Notes under the pieces: model-generated
Seen by the model: the letters and a program-made list of their open reading frames with translations, nothing else
Told to the model about the DNA's origin: nothing
The model's database searches: none
Shown here: positions 28,621 to 38,050 of the stretch, in pieces
Numbering within the stretch: the first letter of the stretch is position 1
How the letters are laid out: every line of letters begins with the position of its first letter
NCBI RefSeq assembly: GCF_024399415.1
Contig: NZ_CP029257.1
Coordinates: 1,821,501-1,885,500 of the forward strand
Direction of reading: 5' to 3'
Origin: Streptococcus oralis
GTDB taxonomy: Bacteria > Bacillota > Bacilli > Lactobacillales > Streptococcaceae
Length of the DNA: 64,000 nt
Program-made: the position numbers and the translations under genes

Positions 28621-31153
28621 ATAACTTTTGTTTGAGCTCGACCAAGACGTTCATAGCCTGTATAGGTGTCATATTGTACACATCCAGTTTAGCTAATTCT
28701 GCTAGGATAGGATGCTCTGCAGGCGCGTCAAAGAGTGACATCTGTTCAGTAACAGCACTTGTTTCTCTCATCGGAGTTGGGCTTTCTTGTCCCTGACTCT
28801 CCAGTTGCGTTAAAATCTTATCCGCCCTTGCTAAAAGTTCCGCTGGTAAGCCAGCAATCTTAGCAACATGGATACCATAGGATTTGTCAGCTGATCCTGG
28901 TTCGATCTTGTGAAGGAAGGTGACCTGTCCATCCTGTTCTAAGGTTGCCACGTGGACATTGACCAAGTGTTCCAAGCTAGACTCCAGACTGGTCAACTCA
29001 TGGTAGTGGGTCGCAAAGAGGGTTTTGGCTCCGATATGTTCATGAATATATTCGATGATGGACTGGGCAAGAGCCATCCCGTCATAAGTTGCAGTTCCCC
29101 GTCCCAATTCATCAAAGAGAATCAAGGAATCCTTGGTCGCATGCGAAATGGCATTGTTGGCCTCCATCATCTCCACCATGAAGGTTGATTGACCTGAAAC
29201 CAAGTCATCTGCTGCTCCGATACGAGTAAAGATAGCATCGAAGATAGGCAAATGGGCGCTTTCTGCTGGCACATAAGAACCCAGCTGGGCCATAACCGCC
29301 GTCATGGCTAACTGGCGCATGTAGGTTGACTTCCCACTCATGTTTGGCCCTGTAATCAGCTGAATACTGGTATCTTCTGCCATCTGAATCGTATTAGGAA
29401 TATAGGTCTGAGCTCCCATGACCTTTTCGACGACAGCATGGCGCCCTTTTTGGATATTGATTTGTGAATCCTCTCCAAACTCAGGTCGGATCAAATGCTG
29501 GGTTTCAGCCACAACTGCGAGACTTTGCAAGACATCAACCGTTGCAATTCCTTGGGCTAGCGCCTGCAAACGCTGGATGTACTTGCTGACTTCCTCACGG
29601 ATGCGCATAAAGATTTCATACTCTAGGTTGGCTGACTTCTCACGCGCCTCCAACATATCTCCCTCGATACGAGCTAATTCCTCGGTACCAAAGCGTTCTG
29701 AGTTTTTCAGCGTTGCCTTGCGGAAAAAGTGGGCTGGCACATTTCCCAGTTGCGAATTAGTCACATGGAAATAGTAGCCGTCCTTTTTATTGTAGTCAAT
29801 CTTGAGCATGCTGATGCCAGAGTTTTCCCGCTCCTTAGCCTCAATCTCAGCAATCCAGCTAGTCCCTTCTCTAAGCACACGACGGTACTTGTCTAAGGTC
29901 TCATCAAATCCCGTACGGATAATGCCACCTTCCGTAATCACATGAGGAGCTTCAGGAGCAATGGCAGCGCTAATCAAGCTCTCCAACTCAGGGATGGCAT
30001 CTAACTGTTCGATAAGATAGGCCAGGGCAGGTTGCTCCATGCCTTCTAAAATCACACGAATCCGTGGTACACTAGATAAAGTGGTCGCCAATTGCAAGAG
30101 ATCCTTTGGATTGGTCTTGCCAAAGGAAACCCGACTAGCCAAACGTTCGATATCATAAACACCCTTGAGACTGTCTGTCAAATCACTGCGCTCAAAGAAG
30201 TGGTCAAGAAAGACCTGCACCACCTCTTGACGTTGGACGATTCGCTCCTTATCAATCAAAGGACGATGAATCCAAGAACGCAAGAGACGCATCCCCATAG
30301 CCGTTTTGGTTTCATCCAAAAGCCAGAAAAGACTCCCCTGCTTCTTACCTGAACGGGCATTCTCAACCAAATCCAGACTAGCCTTGGTCGCATAATCCAT
30401 CTGCAAGAAATCTTTGATTTCATAGCGGATAACTGGTTTGAGGTGGTTCAATTCCCGCATCTGGGTCCGATGAACATACTGGAGGAGCTTACTAGCTGCT
30501 GCTTGCTCCACAGCTGCCAAACGTGAATCCAGTAAATGAAGGTCCTCAAAGCCTTCCTTCTCATAGGAAAGCACCAAATTCATCTGACGGCTGAGGATTT
30601 GTTCTTCTTCCTCAGACAAGTCATAACCCAGCACTACTTCTCGCGCCTTGAGGTTGCGAATTTCCCCACAAACCAACGTGAAATCTAATAGACCTGTCAC
30701 ATAGAAATCACCCGTCACCAAATCCATATAAGCTAGACCAAACTGATTGCCATCACGATCTAAGGCAACCAAGAAATTATTCTGACTATCCGGCTTACTG
30801 CTATCGACGACCGTTCCAGGTGTGATGACCTGGACCACCTCTCGCTTGACAACACCAACCGCTTGTTTGGGATCTTCCATCTGCTCGGCTATGGCTACCT
30901 TATAGCCCTGCTCAATCAGAACATCGATATACTGCTGGGCAGAATGATAGGGGACACCCGCCATGGGTATCGGATTTTCTGCATTTTTATTCCGACTCGT
31001 TAAGGAAATTTCTAAAATCTGTGCTGCATTAATTGCATCTTCATAGAACAACTCGTAAAAATCACCCATTCGAAAAAGCAAAAAAGCATCTGGGTATTGT
31101 TTCTTAATATCCACATACTGTTGCATGCCGGGTGATAGCTTTTCTGTTGCCAT
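28619..31153 (-). CDS. mutS: DNA mismatch repair protein MutS (HexA)
   Basis: 844 residues, the pneumococcal HexA length. Mismatch-binding N-domain with the Phe-X-Glu motif region ([10 protein letters not shown]), lever/clamp domains, ATPase with [11 protein letters not shown]alker [14 protein letters not shown]alker B region and ATHYHEL. Start [13 protein letters not shown] chosen for its SD (AAGGAGAG) and family match; an upstream in-frame start would add 13 unsupported residues. argR lies 50 bases upstream on the same strand. Confidence 0.97.
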   Translation of the reverse strand: MATEKLSPGMQQYVDIKKQYPDAFLLFRMGDFYELFYEDAINAAQILEISLTSRNKNAENPIPMAGVPYHSAQQYIDVLIEQGYKVAIAEQMEDPKQAVGVVKREVVQVITPGTVVDSSKPDSQNNFLVALDRDGNQFGLAYMDLVTGDFYVTGLLDFTLVCGEIRNLKAREVVLGYDLSEEEEQILSRQMNLVLSYEKEGFEDLHLLDSRLAAVEQAAASKLLQYVHRTQMRELNHLKPVIRYEIKDFLQMDYATKASLDLVENARSGKKQGSLFWLLDETKTAMGMRLLRSWIHRPLIDKERIVQRQEVVQVFLDHFFERSDLTDSLKGVYDIERLASRVSFGKTNPKDLLQLATTLSSVPRIRVILEGMEQPALAYLIEQLDAIPELESLISAAIAPEAPHVITEGGIIRTGFDETLDKYRRVLREGTSWIAEIEAKERENSGISMLKIDYNKKDGYYFHVTNSQLGNVPAHFFRKATLKNSERFGTEELARIEGDMLEAREKSANLEYEIFMRIREEVSKYIQRLQALAQGIATVDVLQSLAVVAETQHLIRPEFGEDSQINIQKGRHAVVEKVMGAQTYIPNTIQMAEDTSIQLITGPNMSGKSTYMRQLAMTAVMAQLGSYVPAESAHLPIFDAIFTRIGAADDLVSGQSTFMVEMMEANNAISHATKDSLILFDELGRGTATYDGMALAQSIIEYIHEHIGAKTLFATHYHELTSLESSLEHLVNVHVATLEQDGQVTFLHKIEPGSADKSYGIHVAKIAGLPAELLARADKILTQLESQGQESPTPMRETSAVTEQMSLFDAPAEHPILAELAKLDVYNMTPIQAMNVLVELKQKL

Positions 31154-31203
31154 TTTCCGTCTCTCCTTGCTAAAAATAAGTCTTGAGAGCACCTCCCAAG
31201 ACC

Positions 31204-31650
31204 TTATTTATCTTTCATCAAATCTAGCAAACGATCTTCCATCAGCTTGGTAACGTGCTGGTCTCGACAAATAACCAATAAGGTATTAGCACCAGCAACC
31301 GTTCCTAAAATCCATTCATCCTTGTTTGCATCTACAATGTTTGCTAAGACTGCAGCTTCCCCAAGTTTGGTATGCAGTACCAAGGTGAACTCAGCTCTTG
31401 CAACTCCTTCTAAATGATGAGACAAAAACTCAACTAAATCAATCTTATCTGTCTCATTTGCTAGTACATAATACACCATATCATTTTTCTTAACCTTGGT
31501 CAAGCCGATTTCACGCAAATCACGCGACAAAGTCGTTTGTGTCACATAAACATTACGAGCTTCTAAACGATCTTGAATCTCTTTTTGTGTCCCAAGTTTT
31601 TCTTCGGTGATCATCTTTTTAATCAATTGATGCCGTTCTCTTTTTCTCAT
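31204..31650 (-). CDS. argR: arginine repressor family regulator
   Basis: 148 residues. Winged-helix N-domain (1-70: [19 protein letters not shown]) and C-terminal hexamerisation/arginine-binding domain ([15 protein letters not shown]). Streptococci encode several ArgR/AhrC paralogues; this one sits in the conserved argS-argR-mutS arrangement, divergent from argS. SD AAGAGGAT precedes the ATG. Confidence 0.95.
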   Translation of the reverse strand: MRKRERHQLIKKMITEEKLGTQKEIQDRLEARNVYVTQTTLSRDLREIGLTKVKKNDMVYYVLANETDKIDLVEFLSHHLEGVARAEFTLVLHTKLGEAAVLANIVDANKDEWILGTVAGANTLLVICRDQHVTKLMEDRLLDLMKDK

Positions 31651-31664
31651 ATTATCCTCTTAAG

Positions 31665-31676
31665 TGAATATTTATA
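31665..31676 (-). promoter_or_regulatory. candidate half ARG box upstream of argR
   Basis: TGAATATTTATA just before the argR SD resembles half of the Firmicute ARG-box consensus TGAATwwwwATTCA. Partial match only. Confidence 0.3.
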
Positions 31677-31804
31677 ACAAGTTTTACATTTATTTTATAA
31701 CTACATTATACCAAAAAAAATAGATAATTCAAAAAAATTCTTTTCTTTCTCAAAAAATGTAGTAAATTGTGTTAAAATAGTAAAAAAGCCCAAAAGGAGC
31801 CCTT

Positions 31805-33496
31805 ATGAATACAAAAGAATTGATTGCTAGCGAGTTGGCTAGCGTCATTAATAGCCTGGATCAAGAGGCTATTTTAAATTTACTGGAAACACCTAAAAAC
31901 TCAGAAATGGGAGACATCGCCTTCCCTGCCTTTTCTCTAGCAAAGGTCGAGCGTAAAGCTCCGCAAATGATTGCAGCAGATATTGCTGAAAAAATAAATA
32001 GTCAAGCCTTTGAAAAGGTTGTTGCTACTGGACCTTACGTCAACTTTTTCCTTGATAAATCTGCTATTTCGGCTCAGGTATTACAGGATGTTATTACTGA
32101 GAAAGAGCACTATGCCGACCAAACCATTGGCAAGCAAGAAAATATCGTTATCGATATGTCTAGTCCCAATATCGCTAAACCATTCTCTATTGGGCACTTG
32201 CGTTCAACGGTTATCGGGGATAGCTTGTCACATATTTTCCAAAAGATTGGCTATCAAACGGTCAAGGTCAACCACCTAGGAGACTGGGGTAAACAGTTTG
32301 GAATGTTAATCGTTGCCTACAAGAAATGGGGAAATGAGGAAGCCGTTAAAGCACATCCAATCGATGAACTTCTTAAACTCTACGTTCGCATCAATGCTGA
32401 AGCTGAAAAAGACCCTAGCTTGGATGAAGAAGCACGCGAATGGTTCCGCAAACTGGAAAATGGAGATGAGGAAGCTCTCGCTCTCTGGCAATGGTTCCGT
32501 GATGAAAGTTTAGTGGAATTCAACCGTCTTTACAATGAATTGCAAGTTGAATTTGACAGCTACAACGGGGAAGCTTTTTACAATGATAAGATGGATGCTG
32601 TTGTAGACATTCTCGCTGAAAAAGGACTTCTTGTTGAGTCAGAAGGAGCCCAAGTTGTCAATCTTGAGAAATATGGAATTGAACATCCAGCCCTTATCAA
32701 AAAATCTGATGGTGCAACTCTCTATATCACACGTGACTTGGCTGCAGCCCTTTACCGTAAAAACGAATACCAATTTGCAAAATCCATCTATGTTGTTGGT
32801 CAAGAGCAATCTGCCCACTTCAAACAACTCAAGGCAGTACTACAAGAGATGGGCTACGATTGGAGCCAAGACATTGTCCATGTTCCGTTTGGATTGGTAA
32901 CAAAAGAAGGGAAAAAACTCTCTACTCGTAAAGGAAATGTCATCTTGCTAGAACCTACTATTGCAGAAGCTGTTAGTCGTGCCAAGGCCCAAATCGAAGC
33001 GAAAAATCCTGAGTTAGAAAATAAAGACCAGGTTGCCCACGCTGTTGGAGTTGGGGCCATCAAGTTCTATGATCTTAAGACCGACCGTACAAATGGATAT
33101 GACTTCGACCTTGAAGCTATGGTATCCTTTGAAGGAGAAACTGGACCTTACGTTCAATATGCCTACGCTCGTATCCAATCTATCTTGCGCAAAGCCGATT
33201 TCAAACCAGATACAGCTGGCAACTACAGCTTGAACGATGCTGAAAGCTGGGAAATCATTAAACTACTCCAAGACTTTCCACGTATTATCAATCGTGCAGC
33301 AGATAACTTTGAACCTTCTATCATTGCGAAATTTGCGATTAGTCTGGCTCAAGCCTTTAACAAATATTATGCACATACACGTATCCTAGATGAAAGTCCT
33401 GAGCGCGACAGTCGTCTAGCCCTCAGCTACGCAACCGCAGTCGTCCTCAAAGAAGCTCTTCGTTTGCTCGGAGTAGAAGCGCCGGAGAAGATGTGA
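31805..33496 (+). CDS. argS: arginyl-tRNA synthetase
   Basis: 563 residues, class Ia synthetase. Catalytic core with SIGHLRS (HIGH motif), N-terminal Add-1 domain and C-terminal anticodon-binding helices ending in ...[10 protein letters not shown], a typical ArgRS C-terminus. The KMSKS loop reads STRKGN, the degenerate form known for ArgRS. SD AAAGGAG. Divergent from argR. Followed by an unusual structured spacer. Confidence 0.97.
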   Translation: MNTKELIASELASVINSLDQEAILNLLETPKNSEMGDIAFPAFSLAKVERKAPQMIAADIAEKINSQAFEKVVATGPYVNFFLDKSAISAQVLQDVITEKEHYADQTIGKQENIVIDMSSPNIAKPFSIGHLRSTVIGDSLSHIFQKIGYQTVKVNHLGDWGKQFGMLIVAYKKWGNEEAVKAHPIDELLKLYVRINAEAEKDPSLDEEAREWFRKLENGDEEALALWQWFRDESLVEFNRLYNELQVEFDSYNGEAFYNDKMDAVVDILAEKGLLVESEGAQVVNLEKYGIEHPALIKKSDGATLYITRDLAAALYRKNEYQFAKSIYVVGQEQSAHFKQLKAVLQEMGYDWSQDIVHVPFGLVTKEGKKLSTRKGNVILLEPTIAEAVSRAKAQIEAKNPELENKDQVAHAVGVGAIKFYDLKTDRTNGYDFDLEAMVSFEGETGPYVQYAYARIQSILRKADFKPDTAGNYSLNDAESWEIIKLLQDFPRIINRAADNFEPSIIAKFAISLAQAFNKYYAHTRILDESPERDSRLALSYATAVVLKEALRLLGVEAPEKM

Positions 33497-33826
33497 TTCA
33501 GTACTAACAATTGGAACTAAAGTTCCTAATTGTTAGACGCTAGCCGCTTATATGCGGGCTAGCTAACTGCTTCACTAGTCATGACCCCTAAATATAATCG
33601 ATTTAGAGGTCATGACGTCGTAACTATGGTGATTTGGCTAGGCGCTTCACTAACTTATCAAACCAAATAACAGCGATTTAGTTGGGTTTAGGTTCTAATC
33701 TTTTAAATTACTTGAAAGCAATCTGAAAGATTGAGGCAAAATAACATTTATATTTTGTTCGGCCTTGCAGCTGTTCAATGAAATAATTTATTCACTTTTA
33801 CTATTTATCACACTGGGAGATTTCTT
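33497..33826 (+). other. structured intergenic spacer after argS, no gene seen
   Basis: Holds three long near-perfect palindromes one after another: 33504-33536 (CTAACAATTGGAACT/AGTTCC-t-AATTGTTAG), 33539-33563 (GCTAGCCGC/GCGGGCTAGC) and 33578-33616 (GTCATGACC/GGTCATGAC). Weaker ones follow (ATTTGG..CCAAAT; AATCTTT..AAAGATT; CAAAATA..TATTTTG). None is followed by a clear T-run. The short motif GCTTCACTA occurs twice (about 33569 and 33644). Confidence 0.7.
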
Positions 33827-34072
33827 ATGAGCCAATATGCTTATATCCTCGTTGTACTTAGCTTGGTTTTCCTTTTTCTGCTCAATAAGTACGAGAAGGA
33901 AAGACTTCAAAGACTCTACCAAGAGCAACTCTTGAAGGATGAGACATTTAGGTCTGACATCAAAGAGAAAATTCACACGACTGAAAATATCAATGATGTC
34001 ATTGCACATATCAATAAAACTTACCATCTGGGAATGTTGCTCTCAAAAGACGTCACAGATCAATTGAAATAA
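33827..34072 (+). CDS. small membrane-anchored protein, function unknown
   Basis: 81 residues: one N-terminal hydrophobic segment (about 5-20) followed by a charged helical region (NKYEKERLQRLYQEQLLKDE) likely to form a coiled coil. SD-like GGGAG upstream. Ends in a strong terminator. Looks like a single-pass cytosolic-tail protein. I do not recognise a family. Confidence 0.75.
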   Translation: MSQYAYILVVLSLVFLFLLNKYEKERLQRLYQEQLLKDETFRSDIKEKIHTTENINDVIAHINKTYHLGMLLSKDVTDQLK

Positions 34073-34077
34073 TCAAA

Positions 34078-34107
34078 ATCCGAGAAGCTTTCTTCTCGGA
34101 TTTTTTA
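34078..34107 (+). terminator. intrinsic terminator
   Basis: ATCCGAGAA-gcttt-CTTCTCGGAT followed by TTTTT. Confidence 0.85.
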
Positions 34108-34270
34108 GTCTTAACCATATTCTCCTTGGAGAAATTTCATTAACGCATGTAAAGTTTTCTGTAATTTTCTGTATTTTTTCAAAATATTCTTGCATTTCCT
34201 TTAAGTTTTTTGTAGAATAGTAGCTATCTATTCAGATTATTCTGAAAATTCAAAAATAGGAGTGTTTATT

Positions 34271-35533
34271 ATGTCACAAGTTACGTTATCAAACCAGTCA
34301 ACCTGGGCAAGCAAACTAAAGGCAATGGGGCCAGGAATTCTAATGGCTTCTGCAGCCGTTGGAGGTTCTCATATCGTATCCTCTACTCAAGCTGGTGGTT
34401 CTTATGGGTGGTCACTACTCCTCTTGGTTATCTTGGCCAATGTTTTTAAATATCCATTTTTCCGTTTTGGAGCCGAATATACTGCCGACACTGGTAAAAC
34501 CTTGGTGGAAGGTTATGCCGAAAAAGGAAAACTCTATCTCTGGATTTTCTTTGTCCTCAACGTCTTCTCTGCCATGGTTAATACAGCTGGAGTCGCTATC
34601 CTTTGCTCAGCTATCATCGCTAGCGCTTTCCCAATGATTGGTCTTAGCATCACTCAATGGTCCCTTATCCTTGTTGCAGTCATTTGGGCCATGCTACTCT
34701 TTGGTGGCTACAAACTATTGGATGGTATGGCAAAATGGATCATGTCTGCTTTGACCATTGCAACAGTTCTTGCAGTTATTATTGCAGCAATTAAACATCC
34801 AGAATACAGCTCTGATTTTGTCGAAAAGACACCTTGGCAAATGGCGGCCCTCCCTTTCATCGTTTCCCTCTTAGGATGGATGCCTGCTCCTATTGAGATT
34901 TCTGCCATCAATTCACTCTGGTCTGCTGAAAAGAAAAAGACTGTCAACTTTAATACAGAGGACGCCCTTTTCGACTTTAACGTTGGTTACATTGGAACTG
35001 CTATCCTAGCTGTATTCTTCGTGGCACTAGGAGCACTGATTCAGTATCCTACAGGACAGGCAGTTGAAGCCGCTTCAGCCAAGTACATTTCTCAATTTGT
35101 GGGTATGTATGCCTCTGTTCTTGGAGAATGGTCCCGTTATTTGATCACCTTTATCGCCTTTCTTTGTATTTTTGGAACAGTTATCACCGTTATCGATGGC
35201 TACTCTCGTGTCAATCAGGAATCGCTGCGACTCTTGATTCGGCAAAAAGAGGATTCTCGCAAATCTTTGAACATCTGGATGACCATTACCGCTATCATCG
35301 GTATCGTCATCATCAAGTTCTTTGCTGGTCAAGTTTCCACCATGCTTCGCTTTGCCATGATTGGTTCTTTCCTGACAACACCATTCTTCGCTCTTTTGAA
35401 CTATGTATTGGTGACACGTGAGAATAAAAATCTTCCTTCCTGGCTAAAACTCCTTGCTATCGCAGGATTGATTTTCCTCTTTGGCTTTGCTATCTTCTTC
35501 ATCTATGCACTTGCCATCGGAAAAGCAGGATAG
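34271..35533 (+). CDS. NRAMP-superfamily transporter lacking the canonical metal-binding motif
   Basis: 420 residues with about 11 hydrophobic segments. The NRAMP frame is visible (GPGILMASAAVGGSHIVSST in TM1; PFIVSLLGWMPAPIEISA in TM6), but the Asp-Pro-Gly-Asn of TM1 that binds Mn2+/Fe2+ is replaced by VGGSHI and the TM6 MPH by MPAP. Substrate is therefore probably not the usual transition metals; Mg2+ or a non-metal solute is possible. The ATG with AGGAG 8 bases upstream is preferred to the GTG three codons earlier. Confidence 0.85.
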   Translation: MSQVTLSNQSTWASKLKAMGPGILMASAAVGGSHIVSSTQAGGSYGWSLLLLVILANVFKYPFFRFGAEYTADTGKTLVEGYAEKGKLYLWIFFVLNVFSAMVNTAGVAILCSAIIASAFPMIGLSITQWSLILVAVIWAMLLFGGYKLLDGMAKWIMSALTIATVLAVIIAAIKHPEYSSDFVEKTPWQMAALPFIVSLLGWMPAPIEISAINSLWSAEKKKTVNFNTEDALFDFNVGYIGTAILAVFFVALGALIQYPTGQAVEAASAKYISQFVGMYASVLGEWSRYLITFIAFLCIFGTVITVIDGYSRVNQESLRLLIRQKEDSRKSLNIWMTITAIIGIVIIKFFAGQVSTMLRFAMIGSFLTTPFFALLNYVLVTRENKNLPSWLKLLAIAGLIFLFGFAIFFIYALAIGKAG

Positions 35534-35544
35534 TTTATAAAATG

Positions 35545-35567
35545 GCACCCTTACAGGGTGCTTTTTA
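35545..35567 (+). terminator. intrinsic terminator of the NRAMP-like gene
   Basis: GCACCC-ttaca-GGGTGC followed by TTTTT. Confidence 0.85.
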
Positions 35568-35613
35568 CATACACAAAAGCAGTTGAAAATCTCAACTGCC
35601 CCTCAGTACTACT

Positions 35614-36084
35614 TTATTTTTCTGTTTCTAACTCATACAAATCCGCGATAATCGCTGCGACCTTTTTAATATCTCCCAGCATACCACGCATTTCAAAGTC
35701 TGCTAGGACCGGGAAGCCAAAGCGCTGGCTATACTGCTTGGCTGTTAGGCAGTATTGATTGTTAAAATTGCGATTACCAGATCCCACTACCCCAAAACAC
35801 TTACTAGCATTGTCTCCATAAGCAATAAAGTCGCCCACTGGAGTCGTTAGAATTTCAACATCGCCGTTATCAACGCCATTTCCACCTTCCAGATAGGTCG
35901 GTAAGAAAGCGACATAGGGATGCTCCATTTCAAAGAATTCTTGGCCTTCCTTGACCAAATCCTTGATATGGATTTTTTGGACCTCAATTCCCTCATACTG
36001 AGATAGGAGATAGTCCTTGAGTCGGGTTACAAAACTCTCTGTATTCCCACTCAAACTGATATACACTAAGGATATTTTTTTCAT
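35614..36084 (-). CDS. nrdI: flavodoxin-like NrdI protein
   Basis: 156 residues. Flavodoxin fold with FMN phosphate loop SLSGNTESF and the Nrd[19 protein letters not shown] signature. NrdI supplies superoxide to assemble the dimanganese tyrosyl radical of class Ib NrdF. nrdE/nrdF/nrdH are not adjacent, as is common in mitis-group genomes. Confidence 0.92.
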   Translation of the reverse strand: MKKISLVYISLSGNTESFVTRLKDYLLSQYEGIEVQKIHIKDLVKEGQEFFEMEHPYVAFLPTYLEGGNGVDNGDVEILTTPVGDFIAYGDNASKCFGVVGSGNRNFNNQYCLTAKQYSQRFGFPVLADFEMRGMLGDIKKVAAIIADLYELETEK

Positions 36085-36113
36085 GTTGACCTCGATTTTT
36101 TGTTTACGATTTA

Positions 36114-36150
36114 AAAAGAACTACCAAGATTGTAACTTGATAGTTCTTTT
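36114..36150 (-). terminator. terminator after the 36161 membrane gene
   Basis: AAAAGAACTA / TAGTTCTTTT stem with A/T runs on both sides. Resembles the palindrome at 5988-6014. Confidence 0.75.
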
Positions 36151-36160
36151 TTGTCAATAC

Positions 36161-36694
36161 TTAGGCAGCTTCTTCTGCTTCAACTTCCTCAGCCAAGTCC
36201 TTTTGTTGGCGCCACATCTTGTAAAAGACTAAGGCTAAAAAGAGAACATTGATGATGATGAACAAAATATTCGTCCCTTTTGCTAATGCTCCCATTCCTA
36301 AGCCGAGAGTAGTATCTTTGATTAATTGAACCGCATCTTGAACGTTCATATAGCTATAAACCAAACCAACAATCGCTAGTAGAACATAACCAATATAAGT
36401 ATAGTTTGCGAATTGCTCATTTTTACGTAGGAGAAATACAAAGGCTACCACAACTAGAATAGCAGATAAAACAATCAAAACTAGATTAAAAATTGAGTGC
36501 GATGATGCTGTTACTTGGTAAGTATAGTTGACTGCGTCTTCTAATTGCTGGGCAGTAAACCTCCCGCTACTTGCTAGGCTTGTACGAAGCACCTCTTTAC
36601 TTGGCAATGGACTCAAGATTCCAAACAATGACATAGATGAAATGAGGGCTGATGGGACTAACAAGACCCAAAGATAAATAGGATTCTTTTTCAT
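36161..36694 (-). CDS. four-pass membrane protein, function unknown
   Basis: 177 residues; four hydrophobic segments (about 8-28, 68-88, 97-115, 140-160) and an acidic C-terminal tail (EEVEAEEAA). The loop after TM1 carries the conserved-looking SLASSGRFTAQQLEDAV. Lies downstream of the TCS07 response regulator on the same strand with its own SD (AAGGAGG); probably linked to that system. No family recognised. Confidence 0.75.
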   Translation of the reverse strand: MKKNPIYLWVLLVPSALISSMSLFGILSPLPSKEVLRTSLASSGRFTAQQLEDAVNYTYQVTASSHSIFNLVLIVLSAILVVVAFVFLLRKNEQFANYTYIGYVLLAIVGLVYSYMNVQDAVQLIKDTTLGLGMGALAKGTNILFIIINVLFLALVFYKMWRQQKDLAEEVEAEEAA

Positions 36695-36752
36695 GTTTTC
36701 CTCCTTAAGATATTTTGAACATTATAGCATTTTTTGTACAGGAATACAACTT

Positions 36753-38039
36753 TTACAAGCTGGTTTCAACTTGTTTCCGATAAGCTTTCGGTGATTTTCC
36801 GCACAATTTACGGAAAACCTTATAGAAATATCCAACATTACTATAGCCAACTGCATAGCAAATATCTTCGATGCTATCACTGGTCGACAGTAAGAGTTGC
36901 TGCGCTGCCTTAATTCGCTGTTTATTGAGCAATTCCGCAAAGGTTGAGTTGGTTTCCCTCTTGATCAGCTGACCGAGATAGACAGGATTGATAAAGAGAT
37001 CCTTGCTAATATCCTTAAGTGAGAGCTCTTTCTGATAATCACGCCCAATCACTTCCAGAACACTCACCACATTTTCATTCATGCGATACTGGCCAAAGAA
37101 CTTGGTCAAGGTTTCTTTGATATAGGCAACCAATTCTTCAAAGGTGTTAATGGCATGGATAGCTTTGACAATCTCGGTCATATCATCTGCTTTTAGGTGT
37201 TCAAACAAATGAAAGACATCCATGACAAACTGGGTAAAGAGCTGCTTCGTGATAGCCACGCGCGGGGTATTCTCCAAGACGACCTTCTCTAGCAAGGTTA
37301 ATTCTTCGATGATTTGATTGATATTCCCTTGGATAATCACCCGATAAATCGGCTCATAATAAGCAAACAAACTCTCGGATTTTTCTAGATTGACTGAACC
37401 GTAGAAGAGGGCTTTTTCAGCGTTGATCTTCCAATTCTCAAAGGACTGCTGGAAGGGTGCTTCAAATGGTGTCACAACGATGCCATCTAGTGGCTGATCA
37501 GAGATGAAAATCTGCCAGTCTTGCCCCAAAACATAGTAAGGAATGGTAAAAGAACCTTGCTTTTCCTTGGATAGACCAATCCACCAGCTGTCTTTACCTG
37601 ACAGGTAGTTCGTAAATCCTGTCTCATCCAATTCTTGACTGAGGGTCTGACTTTGTTCCACCTTTTCCTGAAGCTGCTGCGCAATTTTTTCTAATAAATT
37701 GCCCAACTCCACCTTGTCTACTGGCTTGACCAGATAATCCACGACACTAAGGTTCATGGCTTTTTTAACGTACTCAAACTCCTGATAACCAGACAGCAAG
37801 ATATAATAGGTATCTGGAAGTAGCTCTTTCATTTCCCTAATCATCTCAAGTCCGGTCTTATCTGGCATGTTGACATCGGAAATGACCACATCTACTGGAT
37901 TTTTCTTAACATAGTCCAAAGCATCATCTGCGTGATTAGCTGTTGCGACGACTTGCATATCCCATTTTTCAAAGGGGATTAATCGCTTGAGCCCCTCTGT
38001 CACCATGTACTCATCGTCTACTAATAAAACTTTATACAT
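36753..38039 (-). CDS. response regulator, YesN/AraC type (TCS07)
   Basis: 428 residues. Receiver domain (1-125) with phospho-acceptor D55 (VISDVNMPDKTG) and conserved DDE at 8-10, a middle region of unknown fold, and two AraC-type HTHs at the C-terminus (ISKDLFINPVYLGQLIK; IEDICYAVGYSNVGYFYKVF). Corresponds in position to pneumococcal RR07. AraC-type two-component systems usually control carbohydrate uptake or use. Gene follows the kinase after 11 bases. Confidence 0.92.
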   Translation of the reverse strand: MYKVLLVDDEYMVTEGLKRLIPFEKWDMQVVATANHADDALDYVKKNPVDVVISDVNMPDKTGLEMIREMKELLPDTYYILLSGYQEFEYVKKAMNLSVVDYLVKPVDKVELGNLLEKIAQQLQEKVEQSQTLSQELDETGFTNYLSGKDSWWIGLSKEKQGSFTIPYYVLGQDWQIFISDQPLDGIVVTPFEAPFQQSFENWKINAEKALFYGSVNLEKSESLFAYYEPIYRVIIQGNINQIIEELTLLEKVVLENTPRVAITKQLFTQFVMDVFHLFEHLKADDMTEIVKAIHAINTFEELVAYIKETLTKFFGQYRMNENVVSVLEVIGRDYQKELSLKDISKDLFINPVYLGQLIKRETNSTFAELLNKQRIKAAQQLLLSTSDSIEDICYAVGYSNVGYFYKVFRKLCGKSPKAYRKQVETSL

Positions 38040-38050
38040 TTCTACCCTTT

